Source of the DNA: Schistosoma haematobium
Lineage: Eukaryota > Platyhelminthes > Trematoda > Strigeidida > Schistosomatidae
Assembly: GCF_000699445.3 (NCBI RefSeq)
Contig: NC_067196.1
Coordinates: forward strand, 7,807,616-7,871,615
Length of the DNA: 64,000 bases
Direction: 5' to 3'
Shown here: piece by piece, positions 38,381-51,470 of the stretch
Layout: each line of letters opens with the position of its first letter
Position numbering within the stretch: the stretch's first letter is position 1
Translations under genes and position numbers: made by a program
Notes under the pieces: model-generated
Told to the model about the DNA's origin: nothing
Databases searched by the model: none
The model's input: the letters and a program-made list of their open reading frames with translations, nothing else

Positions 38381-38529
38381 ATAAAAACGATCTGCTATGG
38401 CAAAAGTATCATTGAGAAAGTTTTGGTTCGAGTTAAATATATGTTACATTACTAAAAATAAAGTCGAACTATATGTACCTACGAGCAAAGCATTTTCAGG
38501 AATAAAGACCATAGTAAATAATGACAGGA

Positions 38530-38775
38530 TAGTACTATATACGTAGTGTATACCACTTATGTTGACAGATATACGTTGTATGTAGCACCAGTCGAAAGTG
38601 GAATACATACCTTCAAAAAATTGGGAGGATTCAATGGAAGGAAATAGAAAGTAATCGTAATAACAACAGAATTGAAGGAATCATGTGGAGGAATACTGAT
38701 GGAAGATGTGCAAAACATGAATTTGACGTATAGTTTTCATATTTTATGAAGGTACTGTGTAATTTTGCATCAAAC
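38530..38775 (+). repeat. LTR-like repeat family E
   Basis: Begins TAGTGTATACCACTTATGTT, contains CAGTCGAAAGTGGAATAC, GAGGATTCAATGGAAGGAAA and GGAAGATGTGCAAAACATGA. Colinear with 43830 and 51225. Confidence 0.55.
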
Positions 38776-38959
38776 GATAAATTGGTCTTCCCCACCTGCT
38801 TGTTCGTTCACTACAGATATTAAGTTATACATATATATATATGCATGTATGTGTCCTGTTTAAATATGATGCTCTGAATACATGATGCATTACTCACGAC
38901 AAATTTGCAAACTGTTCCCTGTAGTCATATTGGATACAATGCTTACATCACCGTTATGT

Positions 38960-39180
38960 GTTGGCTCAGTGGTCTAGAGGCTAAGCGTTCGCGCTTGTGA
39001 CTGGAGGTCTGGGACTCGAATCCCGTGTGCGATATCGTAAGTTTGCATTGCTGAAGAGTACCACACTAGAACGAAGTGGCCGTCCGGTGCTTCCAGGTTT
39101 TCAGTGATGGTATAACATCAATCAATTCAAGATATCAATCAAAAACTCAACAATCTCCCCAACCCCATACTGAAAATCTA
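38960..39180 (+). mobile_element. β SINE
   Basis: A box GGCTCAGTGGTCTAGAGG at 38966, B box GACTCGAATCCC, hammerhead with intact CTGAAGAG but GAAGT after it, and tail to CCCCATACTGAAAA. Confidence 0.8.
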
Positions 39181-39383
39181 ATAAGTTGAACTCATACATC
39201 TTCCTTTCAAAAAATAACAAGGATTTATATTTTATCACCGAATGAAATTGCTTTAATATTCTGGAACTATCACCTTGAGTAGTTATAATTAAACCCCTTT
39301 TAAAACTTCAGTTCTTAACTTCATTCACAACTAACACAACTTAATCATTACTGATTAACAGCTCATCTTTCAAGATCATGTTA

Positions 39384-39475
39384 GTCAGTCAGTCAGTCAG
39401 TCAGTCAGTCAGCTACAACATAGGACCAGGCACATATATGCTTCAGTCCAAGTTACCATTATGTTAACAACGTAA
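39384..39475 (-). mobile_element. LINE family A, extreme 3' end
   Basis: Seven TGAC/GTCA units then CTACAACATAGGACCAGG, identical in order to 7620-7680. Only about 90 bp inserted. Confidence 0.75.
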
Positions 39476-39479
39476 AATA

Positions 39480-41715
39480 ATTCGGTTTATTAGTTTATAT
39501 GAAGGTGAAGAGAAAGCAGCTAACTACAATGAATCAGTTTTATTGTACTCTGCAAATATTGTCGCTTTTGTTTTGTTTAAATGTTGGTGATGGGAACTAA
39601 TTGCACAGAATCCGTACTAACTGTAAACTACATACCATCTGATATGTACATTTGTCGTAATAGTGTGAATAACCACATTTATACACTTCTTTCTATATCT
39701 CAATTAATGTTCAGTGAATATATATGTGTACTGTTGACTTTCTTGTTCAGAGAAGATATAATGATAGCATATCAAGATGAAAGAATTTATAAACCAAGGG
39801 TTATGATCCATGTAAAACTCTGATATCATAAGTCACAGAGACAAATTTATATGGCAAGTTATTTGACAAGATTTCTTCCATAAGTGAATACCCTCATAAA
39901 AAAGAAACGAATGGATAGAGCATGTATTTACAGATCCCCTATATTACTGATTAAATTACTTACGTGACAGATCCATTTCTTGTGAGAATGTTTAAAATTC
40001 AATAAACAGTTCCAATAGATGATGTTCATGGGCAAGACTTGTTGAATAAAGTTATACAATTTCTTGATATTGATGTCATATCAAAGCATATTACTGAAAC
40101 AGTTCTTTATCAAAGAACTAATTCTCAGATTAATCTATTTTATATTTTCACTGTCGTAGGCCTAGACTACCCAGTAGTAGGTTAGTGAGCATGTATATTA
40201 AAAATATAATTATGTTTCGTATCTTTGTGAATAATAGTAAACAAAAAATAATAAATGAGTTCTTGCTTTCAATCCATCACCTCTTCCACATTAATTTGAT
40301 TTCTCTTACACTACTTACTAATATTCAGTAGCACAAAAATGTATATATGTTGTTAGGACGACAATTAAACGTGTTTTTTTTACATTTCATTCAAGTCGTT
40401 TACTCTACCAATGCTATGGCTTAATCCTCATTCCTTCGCGTCCATCATCTTCCTGTAGGTCTATTACTAAATTTTGTTTTTTCTTGATCGACTAACCTAG
40501 TCCCTCAAATATCTTATTTTTCAGAAGGGTTGGTGGAGATTGTTGAGTTTTGTACCATATCATAAGCTGGATTTGGTGAGATAAATGTATGACTTAACAA
40601 CTTTTCCCTCCCAACATGGTGCAGCTTAGAATTACGCATATATGACTTCCCTTTGGCTCTCATGTCAAGTACCTAACCGTCAAATCATTCGACTGACAAC
40701 CTAAGAATTCATTAAGATAAAGTGACTTTCCAGTGGTTCTTGGTTCTATTGCTAAGACCAATTCATTATAAAAAGCTATGGGACATTTTGTTTCTTTTCT
40801 GAATATTGAGGATAGATATTTGAACTCAAAATAGATGGACGACTTCAATTGTGGCTGAACTCAAACCATCTGTGTACCAAACCATCTTAATAATTTGGTC
40901 TTAGTAATATTGTATTGAATTAATGATTGGTTTAAACGAACTTGTCTTCTTGAATTTTACTTCGCTGACTATCATGTATAGTATCTCGAAGAGTAACGGT
41001 TAAAATGAATAGTGCCTGTTAGGAACTGATTATAGTTATTATAGTCTTTTCATCTTGCGCCGTGTTATTTAATCATGGATTATTCAATACAATGACAACT
41101 TTTGAATTTGCCAGTTCGTGTGATTCACAGAGACATTTCAATTTCTAAGAGCTGCATAGCAACAGTCTGAGCACTTCTTTAGACCATTTGGGTTCACTGA
41201 AAATAAGATAGTTAAATTACCTATTCTGTTGTTTTAAGTGTTCCTTAATTGCATATATGGTCTTAGCTTCAGAAGACATTTTGCCGAGATTTTTTTAGGA
41301 TAAGAAACACTCAGTTGGAAATATGTTTAAGAATACAAGTTATTGAGTAGATGACTTCTAACAATCTGTTCGTCGCATGGTATATTTGCTAGAGCATTTA
41401 TACATTTACTTAAGTGTATGGATTCTAATGTACTAATGTCTTGTGCACAAACAGTAAAATTATTATAATTCCACTGAGTAGTGTATGAGTTGTGACAATC
41501 TGTTACATGATCTACTCCATGTATTGACTATAAATATCAAATCCTAACAGTTTACTTGTTCAGCAAAGCTAGAAAAGTGATGATAAGTTGGAGGCTGTTT
41601 TACAGAACAACGAACATAAATAACGTTTCTATATTGATGGTCACGCTAAAGGTATATAAGGTAATACTGTGATATAGATATTTAGTGTCAAGTATTTTTA
41701 AATAATTTCATATTG
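39480..41715. other. No gene recognised
   Basis: AT-rich. A short SINE tail (CAGAAGGGTTGGTGGAGATT) occurs at 40519. Several open frames of about 60-80 codons have no motif or splice context. Confidence 0.45.
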
Positions 41716-41719
41716 TTAA

Positions 41720-42235
41720 GCAAAGATGTATAGTGGCTAGTAATGGAATCCAGCACACGCGTCTCGTCCTATTTGGGAGGTTTTAGCTGGATATACCTGC
41801 ATCCGAGTTGATGTTTATTTCGGAACTCGAACCGAGTGGCATTTACCAAACTGTAATGAATGGAGAACTAAGGTGGGGAAGATAAATTTAATTTTTATTG
41901 AGACATTACAGAGTACCTTCGTAAAATATGAAAATTATGCATTAAATACATTTTCTGAGAACATCTTCCTACGGTTTTCCTTTATATGGTTCATGATTCT
42001 TTCAATTCTATTGTTGTTGTTGCAATTACTGAAATCCGGACGACGAGTCCGAAATGGGACAAAATGCGCATCCTAGATTCCACTGATAACCACCATAAAT
42101 CTCAGCTCGAAAATTCTTCTGACTTAGTGGAAACATTGATGTAATCCGTACAGGATTCACACATGGCAGTAAAAAACCAATTAATTCCAGATCTAAACAT
42201 CAATGGGAAGATTCAAATAACCAGTACATAAAAAC
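41720..42235. mobile_element. Smα SINEs facing each other
   Basis: A minus copy at 41720-41845 (hammerhead core lost: CTAAAAC, GAGAC) and a plus copy at 42020-42235 (CGACGAG, ACAAAAT) with a full tail, separated by 175 bp of unrelated sequence. Confidence 0.7.
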
Positions 42236-42309
42236 TTCATCCTTGTAATCATTAGAAAAAATTATCTGGCTTCAAATCCTTAAAAAAGGAAATCCAAATA
42301 AGTCTAACA

Positions 42310-42522
42310 AGAGCAAGTGTTAACTTGGAATCGTGAAGGGAAATGGAGAAGAACTAGGCCAAAGAACACAATGGGTCAGAAATTAGAAACAGAAATGGAA
42401 AGGATGAATAGAAGCTGGAAACAACCGGAAAGGATTACCTGGGACAGAGTTGGATATAGAATGTTGGGAAGCCGGCCTATGCTCCTCCACGAGAAGTGAC
42501 AGGCTTAAGTAAGTAAGTAATA
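42310..42522 (+). mobile_element. LINE family B 3' end with (TAAG)n tail
   Basis: The plus frame at 42317-42499 reads LTWNREGKWRRTRPKNTM, LETEMERMNRSWKQ, DRVGYRMLGSRPML: the C terminus of the LINE protein. It ends TTAAGTAAGTAAGTAA at 42505-42520. Confidence 0.8.
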
Positions 42523-43004
42523 TATATCTAACAATACAATTTTCAAGAAACGTAACGTTCTAGTTTCCACTCATTTATATACAGATATTTTGCTTTGTTT
42601 ATTAGACAGATACGAATAATCTGAAGATGAATTCCACACTGAATTATTACATAATCCAATGTTTGATCCCTAAGTAACAATAGTGATTTACTTACTAATT
42701 CATTTAACTTTCATACACTTTTTGTACAAGCCTAAAAATCAATTGTATCCATAGACTTTGGACAAAATGGAAACTTTCTGAACGAATTCGAGTATCTGAG
42801 TTGGTAACTGAAAGTACACAGTAATGTATAACTGAAATGAATGATAATCAAAAGGATTCAAAACTTACTTATCTACTCAAAGCTACTAACACTATACATA
42901 TCAGTGGAAAAAGGCCTAAATAATAATAAAATTTATTTTTTATAAGATTAGTCAATCTAAAAAATGAATCGTTGTTTTTCTAAAAAATTAATAATATTGT
43001 GATG

Positions 43005-43160
43005 TGTACTACTTATATGGGCATAATTAGTAGATAACGCTAGACAGGAATAGAAAGTCTGTTAGGAGAAGATTGAGAAGATCGAGAAGGGAAAAATAGG
43101 AACAGAAAACAATTGGTATGGAAATGAAGGAACAAGGAAGTAATTGTAATTTTTGTTAAA
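43005..43160 (+). repeat. LTR-like repeat family E, partial
   Basis: TACTACTTATATGGGCATAA, then GTTAGGAGAAGATTGAGAAG and GGAACAGAAAACAATTGGTA. Confidence 0.5.
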
Positions 43161-43169
43161 TATAGTCGG

Positions 43170-43370
43170 TTTTTCTTAAGGCCAGAGGAGGAGAGGAAGA
43201 TCAAAAAAACACATTACGCCGAGAAATGGAAACAGACATGAGAAGAATGAACAACAATTAGACAGAACTAGAAATGAAATCCTAGGACAGAGTGGGTTGG
43301 AGAATGCTAGTCGGTGGTCTATGCTCCATTGGGAGTCACAGGCCTAAGTAAGTTAGTAAAGTAAGCTGAA
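43170..43370 (+). mobile_element. LINE family B 3' end, decayed
   Basis: Nucleotide match to 42340-42520 (AGATCAAAAAAACACATTAC, AGAGTGGGTTGGAGAATGCT, CCTAAGTAAGTTAG) with frameshifts and a stop. Confidence 0.75.
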
Positions 43371-43514
43371 ATTCAATTCTTAACACTAACAAAGAGAAGA
43401 TTCAAATCACTGTAAAGAAATAACCCAAATAAACAAGATCATAAATAATTGAGGAAAGCAGTACAATAACTTGATTTTAGCAATCAGAAACCCTCATTAA
43501 TTAATATACATTTA

Positions 43515-43800
43515 TATCAGAATGGGGATTTGTGGAGATTGTAGTAATTTAATAATTGAATTCATGAGTCGCACAATATCACGGGGGGGGTGGAAGTTAG
43601 ACATTAACACCGTTGGATACCGGTTCAGTGATCTAGAGGTTAAGTGCTCTCAAACGAGATCTATGGCTCTTATTTCAATTGATGTGTATAGGATTGTGGA
43701 TGCATACTGTTGAACAATCCCATACTAGAACAAAACAGCTAGGTTTCCAATGATGGTCGAACTTAAATCAATCCATGAATTCAACCATTAAATAGTTTGT
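43515..43800. mobile_element. β SINE inverted dimer with G run at junction
   Basis: Minus tail 43521-43570, eight G at the joint (about 43584-43591), then a plus copy from the 5' end with A box GGTTCAGTGATCTAGAGG. The hammerhead is decayed. Confidence 0.7.
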
Positions 43801-43829
43801 CTGTATAATGTTAATATTAATGTGGTGTA

Positions 43830-44015
43830 TACTACTTACATTGACAGAATTAAGTAGTAAGTAACATCAATCAGAAGTGGAATGACTAAGAGCGGAAGGT
43901 TATGAAGATCGAATTAAAGAGAATAGGAACATAAACAGCGAATAATTGTAATAACAACGGGAATGAAAGAACTATAAAGTTTTATGAATGATCTCTGTAA
44001 GTTTGTATAGGTGAT
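43830..44015 (+). repeat. LTR-like repeat family E
   Basis: Begins TGTGGTGTATACTACTTACA, the presumed 5' terminus. Ends decayed after GGGAATGAAAGAAC. Confidence 0.6.
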
Positions 44016-45234
44016 ATACTACATTATAATACGTTCAAAATAACAATTGTTGTTATATTTATATAGGCTTTTGATAGGAGTAATCTTTGGTCCAAAGGTT
44101 ATTTCACTAAATATTGTCTTATCAAAGTACAATGAAGGAATAACGATTTCAATGTCTTGTAAGTGGATTAGAATGATAGAATTTGGAAAGTTTGATGAAA
44201 TCAGTCATTATTCTCTTAATAATTGGTTAAATGTTTAAATTAAACAAAACTTAGCTGGCTAACCTTCAGTGATAATCATCTCTGTTATATCCCGACGAGA
44301 ATAATAAGCGGTAACTGTTGGGATCTGTTTAAGGATAAATACTATACATATATATTTATTGTATAATCGTTAAGTAACTAAACTATGTTTATTCATATTC
44401 CTCTCATTTAAAGCTTTATTTTGATTTATGAACTATTATTATACGGTTTACCATTCTTGAGTTATACCCAGTCTATCAAAGACTACCTCCCACATTCACA
44501 GCCACATCTGGCTAAATCTTGTACAAATGTTGTTTCTTATTTTATGGTACGATGTGGTGTGTTTGATGGGGGTATAAAAACCCAGTATGTTTGAAGTAAA
44601 TGATTCATATTGCAGAGGCTGAGATTGGTGTTCTGAACTTAACAGGCAAGCATGGCTGGGCAGGAAGCAGGACTGATAAGGACTCTAGGCTGCTCGCACG
44701 TATTTTACGCGTCCTTGGTCCGATCGATAATTCACTGTTCTCTAATTGGCAGTATCACTAAGTATATATTAATGGGGCACAAGTCCAAAAGTTATAACAA
44801 TTTTCAAGTTACCGATATTTTTCATATAACATTCCACCGGATTCTAGGTTACCATGACTATTTTCAGAACTTTTCTTCTCATTCATAATTGTTTGAGTTT
44901 GAGATGTAGTAAATATGCCTAAATGTTCTCATAACATGGGTACTTTTTCATTCAGGCTAATAGTAACTTAATGTACACTTCCACATCTACCTTGATTAAT
45001 TCAATGAATACTGAGCTATTCGTCTCTAATAAGGTCATTTAAGATAAATGTTTGTGATCGAATTAAGCGTCACTGATGTTAATCCTGATAAATAGCCGAT
45101 TGTATTTTTATCCGGTTTCCAAACGTTGAAAAAAAGAAGCCAAGTAGCTTATTGTAATACTTGAATAAGAAAGTTCAACGTTAACATTGACGACGATAGA
45201 TCACAATAGTCATCATTCTTTCATTCTTTGTTTT

Positions 45235-45575
45235 TATTTTGATTGATGCCAGTTTCCTTCTCTATTCTCTTCACTTGAATCTTCTCAATCTACTGCTTAC
45301 AGGCATTTCATTTCCGATTGGTGCTACACATTACTTATATCTATTGACATAAGCAGCACACACTACAGTAGTAATAGTAGCAGTAGTGTAATGAACGACA
45401 ACAGAATCTCTTAACAAAATCTAAGAACCATACAGTAATTACTTAATTTGCAAAATATCCATCAATTATCTCAAACTCTATTGCTCCTTGATTTCCATAC
45501 TAATCACTGTCTGTTCTCGTTCTCCTTTCTTTGATCTTCTTAACATTCTGCTACCAGTAGTAGTAGTCAATAATT
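45235..45575 (-). repeat. LTR-like repeat family E, two overlapping partial copies
   Basis: 45235-45370 holds the promoter-end part. 45395-45575 holds the other end (GAATCTCTTAACAAAATCTA to TTCTGCTACC). Together they suggest a tandem or rearranged pair. Confidence 0.5.
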
Positions 45576-46282
45576 TTTGGGAACATTACCCAGTGGTCTT
45601 GACAGGATTTCATTTTCTTTGCATAATAATCCTTCCTGATTATTTCAAATAAAATCCTATTCGTTTTACAGCTCATACAATAAGAGTTTTCAGTCCAAAT
45701 ATTTGTTGATCACTCCTCATCTCTCGTAATATTCCGTATTTGTCTTCATTATAATAAACTAATATGTGTACACCATGTAGTAATAACTTATTATCCGTTA
45801 TGACTTTGAGTAGTTATTAACAAAACCAAATCCTATCTCGTCTATTTATATCTAGATAGCGTATCAATAGTTCTACGCCAAACAAAAGATTTCTCCTGAT
45901 GACAAATCTGTGAAACTCTATTTCCTAATACATTGTTTTCCTAAAATTCGAATAGCTTTTGATAGAGTTTGGTTTACTGAGCTAGGCAGTGTAATCGTTA
46001 CAGAACATAACTTCATTAAAATCATCAGTCACCCTCCCTTCGAGTTACAAATCTTCTCAGCCACTATATCAATGTATACAGTATTTAGTATACAGATCCG
46101 TCAGGTTAGAAATAAAAATAAAATAAGAATACCAAATATTACATTAAAACAATTCATGAAGATATTAGAAAAAAGTTACCTACATTAGTGTTGGTTAATG
46201 TTCATCGAATTTCAACGTTGGTTACTATATAGTTAAAATTTTAACCAAGTAAATATAAGCAATTTCAAGGTTACATAGAAAT

Positions 46283-46543
46283 CAACAGTCACAATTGATT
46301 GATCACTGGGTGGTGATCAATGTCATGTGTGCCAATTCCTTATTAGTGCAGATCGAATGCTATCGACCAAGTTGCAACGTGGCCACTAGTCTAGGTGACT
46401 CGATACTGCGTGCACTATTGTGAGATTAGATAGTGGTTGGAGGTAGTCGACAGGAAACCCTGGACCCGGGTTTCGTGCTACTTGGCACTCATGACTTGAC
46501 ACACATGACATTGGTCACCACCCAGTGATCAATCAATTGTGAT
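46283..46543. mobile_element. γ SINE fold-back with 42-bp terminal inverted repeats
   Basis: A minus copy from tail to hammerhead (GTGCCAAGTAGCAC, GAAACCCGGGTC) is joined to a plus tail. The ends are mutual reverse complements (left TCACAATTGATTGATCACTG; right CAGTGATCAATCAATTGTGA). Confidence 0.75.
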
Positions 46544-46555
46544 CACATCTCAGTC

Positions 46556-46745
46556 CTACAGGCGGTTGGTCGTGGCCCGGATAGCTCAGTGGTAACGTCT
46601 CTGACCGTGAAGCTGGGTGACACGGGATCAGATCCGTCAGGGAACATCAGTTCCCTCAAGATTACAGATACACTTTGCTGACGAGTGCCAAGTAGCACGA
46701 GACCTAGGTTCAGGGTTTCCTGTTCACTACCTCCAACCACCATCT
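46556..46745 (+). mobile_element. γ SINE, tRNA-like head and hammerhead
   Basis: The head GGCCCGGATAGCTCAGTGG at 46575 is a convincing tRNA 5' half with A box. A B-box remnant GGGATCAGATCCGTC follows at 46624, then the hammerhead and CCTCCAACCACCATCTA. Confidence 0.75.
46672..46720 (+). ncRNA. Hammerhead motif (γ type)
   Basis: CTGACGAG at 46678 and a perfect stem II (GTGC/GCAC, loop CAAGTA) are present, but GAGA replaces GAAA and the cleavage site is GTT. Near-intact architecture, probably weak or inactive. Confidence 0.6.
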
Positions 46746-46850
46746 AGAAATCAACAGTCCTTGACTTAAATAGTTGAAATTAACTAAGTTTCGATAAGGG
46801 CAGTGAACTAGACTAACAAAGTTAATCGTATTAATACAAGAAGTACCGGT

Positions 46851-47119
46851 GAGACTATAATTTATGGATGACCTTTGAGCGATGGTGAAGTAACCTTGAG
46901 AGTGTTTACCTACTTACGAGACCTTAATAAGGGTTATAAAGAAGTTTGGAAAATAAGGATTATGATTAGAATTAGGAGTTAGATTTAGAGTTTTCATAAC
47001 GAACTGACGTCAGTCATAATGTCAAGACACTGTTTAACCAAATGGATGAATGAATTTTGCGCCAAAATCTAAGACCTGTTATCGTAAATCTGATTGGTTC
47101 ATCCATAAATTTTAGTCTC
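46851..47119. mobile_element. MITE-like element, family F copy 2
   Basis: 269 bp. The left end GAGACTATAATTTATGGATG and the reversed right end GAGACTAAAATTTATGGATG agree at 19 of 20 positions. Non-coding interior shared with 35686-35967. No clear target duplication could be fixed by eye. Confidence 0.7.
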
Positions 47120-47204
47120 GTCGAAGTATCTATCATTTTCAATTGATTAAACTTTTAGAAACAATAAAATGAGTTGGAACAATGGAAAGTATAGCTGTAG
47201 TGAA

Positions 47205-47462
47205 TGAAAACAGAAGTGGGGACAATCGAATACAAAATTACAGAAGATCTTAGTAAAATCTAAGAACCATACAGTAAATAATTCATTTGCAAAATTGTAA
47301 TCAATTGTCTCAGACTTCACTGTTCCTTCATTTCCACACCAATCATTCTCTGTTCTCGTTCTGCTCTCTTTGATCTCCTTAACCTTCTGCTGTCAGGTAT
47401 TCCACTTCCAATTGATGATACATACTACTTACATATGTCGACATCAGTAGCACACACCACAA
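47205..47462 (-). repeat. LTR-like repeat family E, full length
   Basis: The best copy: plus strand TGTAGTGAATGAAAAC to AGTAGCACACACCACA, about 258 bp. On minus it starts TGTGGTGTGTGCTACTGATG and ends CACTACA. Confidence 0.65.
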
Positions 47463-47469
47463 AGTGACA

Positions 47470-48590
47470 GAAAAACATGTAACTTCTTGTTAATTTAAAC
47501 ATATTAGCTTATGAACCCTTCGAGACTGGACCCACTACTCTTCACTAATCTATAATCAAAATGAAGATAATCACTAATGATATATATTGAACAGTTTACA
47601 AAATAAACTAATAACATTTTATTGTTAATTCATTAGTTCCTTGACATTCTTTCGAAGTCAAATATGACTTCTCCTAAACAAGTTTGTACCAGCAGACAAA
47701 GAACCAAGTTGGTTATCTACCACTACAGTAGTTAGTATTAGACTATGATCTTATGCAACTCTTCTTTATGCTCTTGCCTAAGCAACCACTAGGATTTAGT
47801 TTGGTTTTCAAGTAGCTTTTTTACTACTAAACAATGAATGACCATATTTGTTTCAAACTAATAATATTAACTCTATACATGTTAGAAACAGATAATGTGC
47901 TAAATGTTGATTTGTAATTAATTTAATTATAACATCGTATAGCCTTGAGCTGGACAGTACTTTCAGGCATTGATCAAAGAAAATATATGTCGGTAAAGCA
48001 AATTCTGCATACATTGTAACATAATATCTGTTCCTAAAGAAGTGTCTCTATTCATAGGGATAAAAAGATTACCTCGAATAAACGATATTTATCTATTAAT
48101 GAATAGTATACTATAGATAGGAAAAGAATCACGAGTTAATCTCCTATCAGGATATTCGCCTCATGACTTTATTGACACTGGTGACATAATTATATTTGGT
48201 GAAGACACCGTTAAAATGTGGTACGGTTTCTTGAAGCGGTGAGCGTACATCCCAAGCCCAAAGTTTCATATGACTGACTGACTGACTAACTGATCAGTAT
48301 GAGTAAAACTTACAAAACTATGGGTATTTACGTTAAACGTTTGATCTATTTTTGATATATAACAAACTTATTCTGTTTTCTTAGCTTTGATCCATATCAG
48401 CTTTCCTTCAAGTATAACGGTCATAAACAGAATATCAATCACTGTACACGAAAATTACTCACTAATATGAGAGTTATCAAATAATAGATGTTACAGTTTG
48501 GAATGTATAACCCAAAAAGTAAGATATTGATTATTTCATCAGAATCTGGAGTTGTATCACGAAGTCTACAATCAAACTATTTCAATTCGC
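47470..48590. other. No gene recognised
   Basis: AT-rich. A TGACTGACTGACTGACTAAC run at about 48272 could be the 3' tail of a LINE whose body I cannot match. Confidence 0.4.
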
Positions 48591-48599
48591 CAACAATTA

Positions 48600-48970
<371 letters not shown>

Positions 48971-48999
48971 TACATTTCGACCGAAAAAACATTTGTATA

Positions 49000-50150
49000 T
49001 TTTGATCTACTTATATATAATTAAGTAGGCTAAAATGTTTTATTCATTTTCCATGTCATCCATAATATCGTCATTATGATATTAAATATGAATATATAGT
49101 TATACCCTAAGTTTTTAAAGATAATTTTGCATTCTAACACAGAACAATAACTGTCCTCATATTTAATTGAACAATACCTCATGTGAGATGTAAAAAAAAA
49201 TACTCGTAGCAAAAGTGATAAAGAAGTAGAAACTAGATCGATTACATAACCTTGACCGGATAAGTGTAGGCTGATATGTAATCCGTGTGATGTGATCGTT
49301 GATCAATTAAGTGACTTAATTAAAATCGTTAAGCTAAAATAAAATTTATGTTAGTTCTATAACATTCGAATGGCACGTACTAAAGAAAATTGATTCATCG
49401 AAAATGAATATCGTCAAGATAAAAACAAAAAAACTCGTTCACAAGACGAATGCTCAGTTGATTTACCGCTTCAGGAAATGTGATCATTTGCTTAACTTAG
49501 GAAACGTTTCATAAATTGAAGAAAGTCAAGAACAAAAGAATGTGGTTAATCAAGTTTCTAGGATACCATAAAACCAAAAACAAATGTCAGCTACAAATTT
49601 AAATCGAACTGCTCTTAAATTAAGTTTGGTTTTTTGAATGGTCCACTCAGGCATTTACCGAAGAACTTCCGTATGTTTCGTCCAAAATGAACAGCTGCTC
49701 ATTAGATATCCTACACAAGTATCCATTTATATCTGAATTAGACGACTCTAATATTACATTCCCTTTTCTGATCACTAGGAATTCTTTATAAATAAGACAT
49801 GAAAAACTACAATCTTAGTTACAGACTTATACACGTGAATAATTTTTAGTTAAGTGATTTGTAGTAGCAAAAGTAAATGTAATTGGTCACTGATTGTGGA
49901 CGAACAGGCAAACAGCTTACTGATCATTTAATATGTGATTTCCTTCCCTTTAACTGATTTCTATTCCGGAGTCACTAAGAGCGACTACTTGCAATTATAT
50001 ACAATAAATTATTGGCTATCGTTAATCTGATTCTCCATTCTTGGTTGTGATTTGTACGTTTGATATAACGTGATCTGTTCTTTGTATTGTGCACCATCCT
50101 AATAATCAATCTAACGGTATTATAAACTCAGTCACCCAGACTGAGTTTTA
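49000..50150. other. No gene recognised
   Basis: AT-rich without repeats shared elsewhere in the window. Confidence 0.45.
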
Positions 50151-50159
50151 TTATCATTT

Positions 50160-50410
50160 TAATGTATTGGTGTAGTATACCGCAGAGAAGGAGAAATATG
50201 CATCCTGTGCAGATTGTCTCGATATTGCCTTAAATCATGAGTGAAATCCACGACACGTGTTTTGTCCCATTCGGGACTCGTCATCTGGGTGTGCTTGCGT
50301 CCGAGCTGATGTTCAATTTGTGACTCCAACCCAGGTATATCCGGCTGACGAGCCCCGTATAGGATAAAACTCACGTCTTGGATTCCATTTCTAGCCACCA
50401 TTCATCTTAG
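50160..50410. mobile_element. Smα SINE inverted dimer
   Basis: A minus copy with degenerate hammerhead (ATGACGAG, GGGACAAAAC) meets a plus hammerhead arm from about 50333 (CTGACGAG intact, GATAAAAC). The arms pair over the ribozyme. Confidence 0.75.
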
Positions 50411-50762
50411 CTTAAAACACAAATCCTGATGATAATTTTTTATTCTTTTCTTACCATTCCTCATAGTGGTTTTCAAGGTATTTATCTTCGTTTTTGAATG
50501 GTTTGCTGGGAGTGGAAAGGCAAAGTTTACGCAGTCAACTATCGACGTGTTTTGCATCTATGTCAGGAATAAAACCAACATGCATTATTCAGTGGCGAAT
50601 TCTAATTCCCTCTAAAGTTAGTTAGTCAATTGACTTTGCATATTGTATATATACATTGGATTATCGATTAACAACCTGCTCATTTCATTTAAAGGTATTG
50701 GTTGACCGAAACATTTTAAATGTTAGGTAATTTATTATTATTGGTCGTTTATTTATTTATTT

Positions 50763-51215
50763 AAACACATTAACATAGATACAAGAAGACACCAAATGGA
50801 TATGCGCCACATTAATCATTGAATTTGTGTGAGGGCTAGAATACTGAACAGGTTCCCAAACCGAAGCAGGCGGTTTTCTTAGGGGGCCACACCCCGAGTC
50901 TTTGACCTAAAGGTCTAATCCATAAGGCAGTGGAGCAACGTCAGGAGATGCACTCACATGGTAGCCGGTGACCAACGATTCGTTCATACGCCATTTGTTC
51001 CCTCAAGATCATGAAACACATGTGCACCATTGGTTTGGAATCAGGGTTTACCAACTCCCTATGTCGATCCTCCACATCCACCAACCCGGTTAAAGCTCGG
51101 GACATTCACTTTTTGTCCTCTGAATTTCGTAAACAACACCGGTGCCACGTGAAGGCAGTGAGCAGGACTTCTCTGGCAGTGGCTGTATGCACGTTGCCAT
51201 GTGAGAGCATTTCAT
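50763..51215 (-). repeat. Interspersed repeat family D, copy 3
   Basis: Diverged relative of the 14.4-kb copy in the same orientation, with TTTATTTATTTATTT (tail) at 50751 and the same order of blocks to GTGAGAGCATTTC. Confidence 0.8.
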
Positions 51216-51224
51216 GAGGGTGAG

Positions 51225-51470
51225 TTGGTATATACTACTTATATCTGCCAAAATAAGTGGTATGTAGTACCAATCAGAAGTGGAATGGCTGACAGTAGAA
51301 GGTTAAGAAGATTGAAGTGAAGAAAACAGGAACGTAAACAGAAAGTAATTGTAATAACAACAGGAATGAAGGAACGATGAAATTTGTAAGAGACAACTGA
51401 TGGAAGATGTGAAAATTATATATTAAATGTTTAATTTTCATATTTTGTGAAGATGCTCTGTTATTGGTTA
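51225..51470 (+). repeat. LTR-like repeat family E
   Basis: TATACTACTTATATCTGCCA, then CAATCAGAAGTGGAATGGCT and onward to the GGAAGATGTG block. It lies immediately after repeat D copy 3. Confidence 0.6.

Noticed and set aside
39384..39412. CRISPR-like or satellite repeat (TGAC units)
   Set aside because: It is the short tandem 3' tail of a LINE A fragment, shown by the adjoining 3' UTR.
46283..46543. DNA transposon with terminal inverted repeats
   Set aside because: The ends and interior match the γ SINE in reverse, so it is a fold-back SINE rather than a separate transposon.
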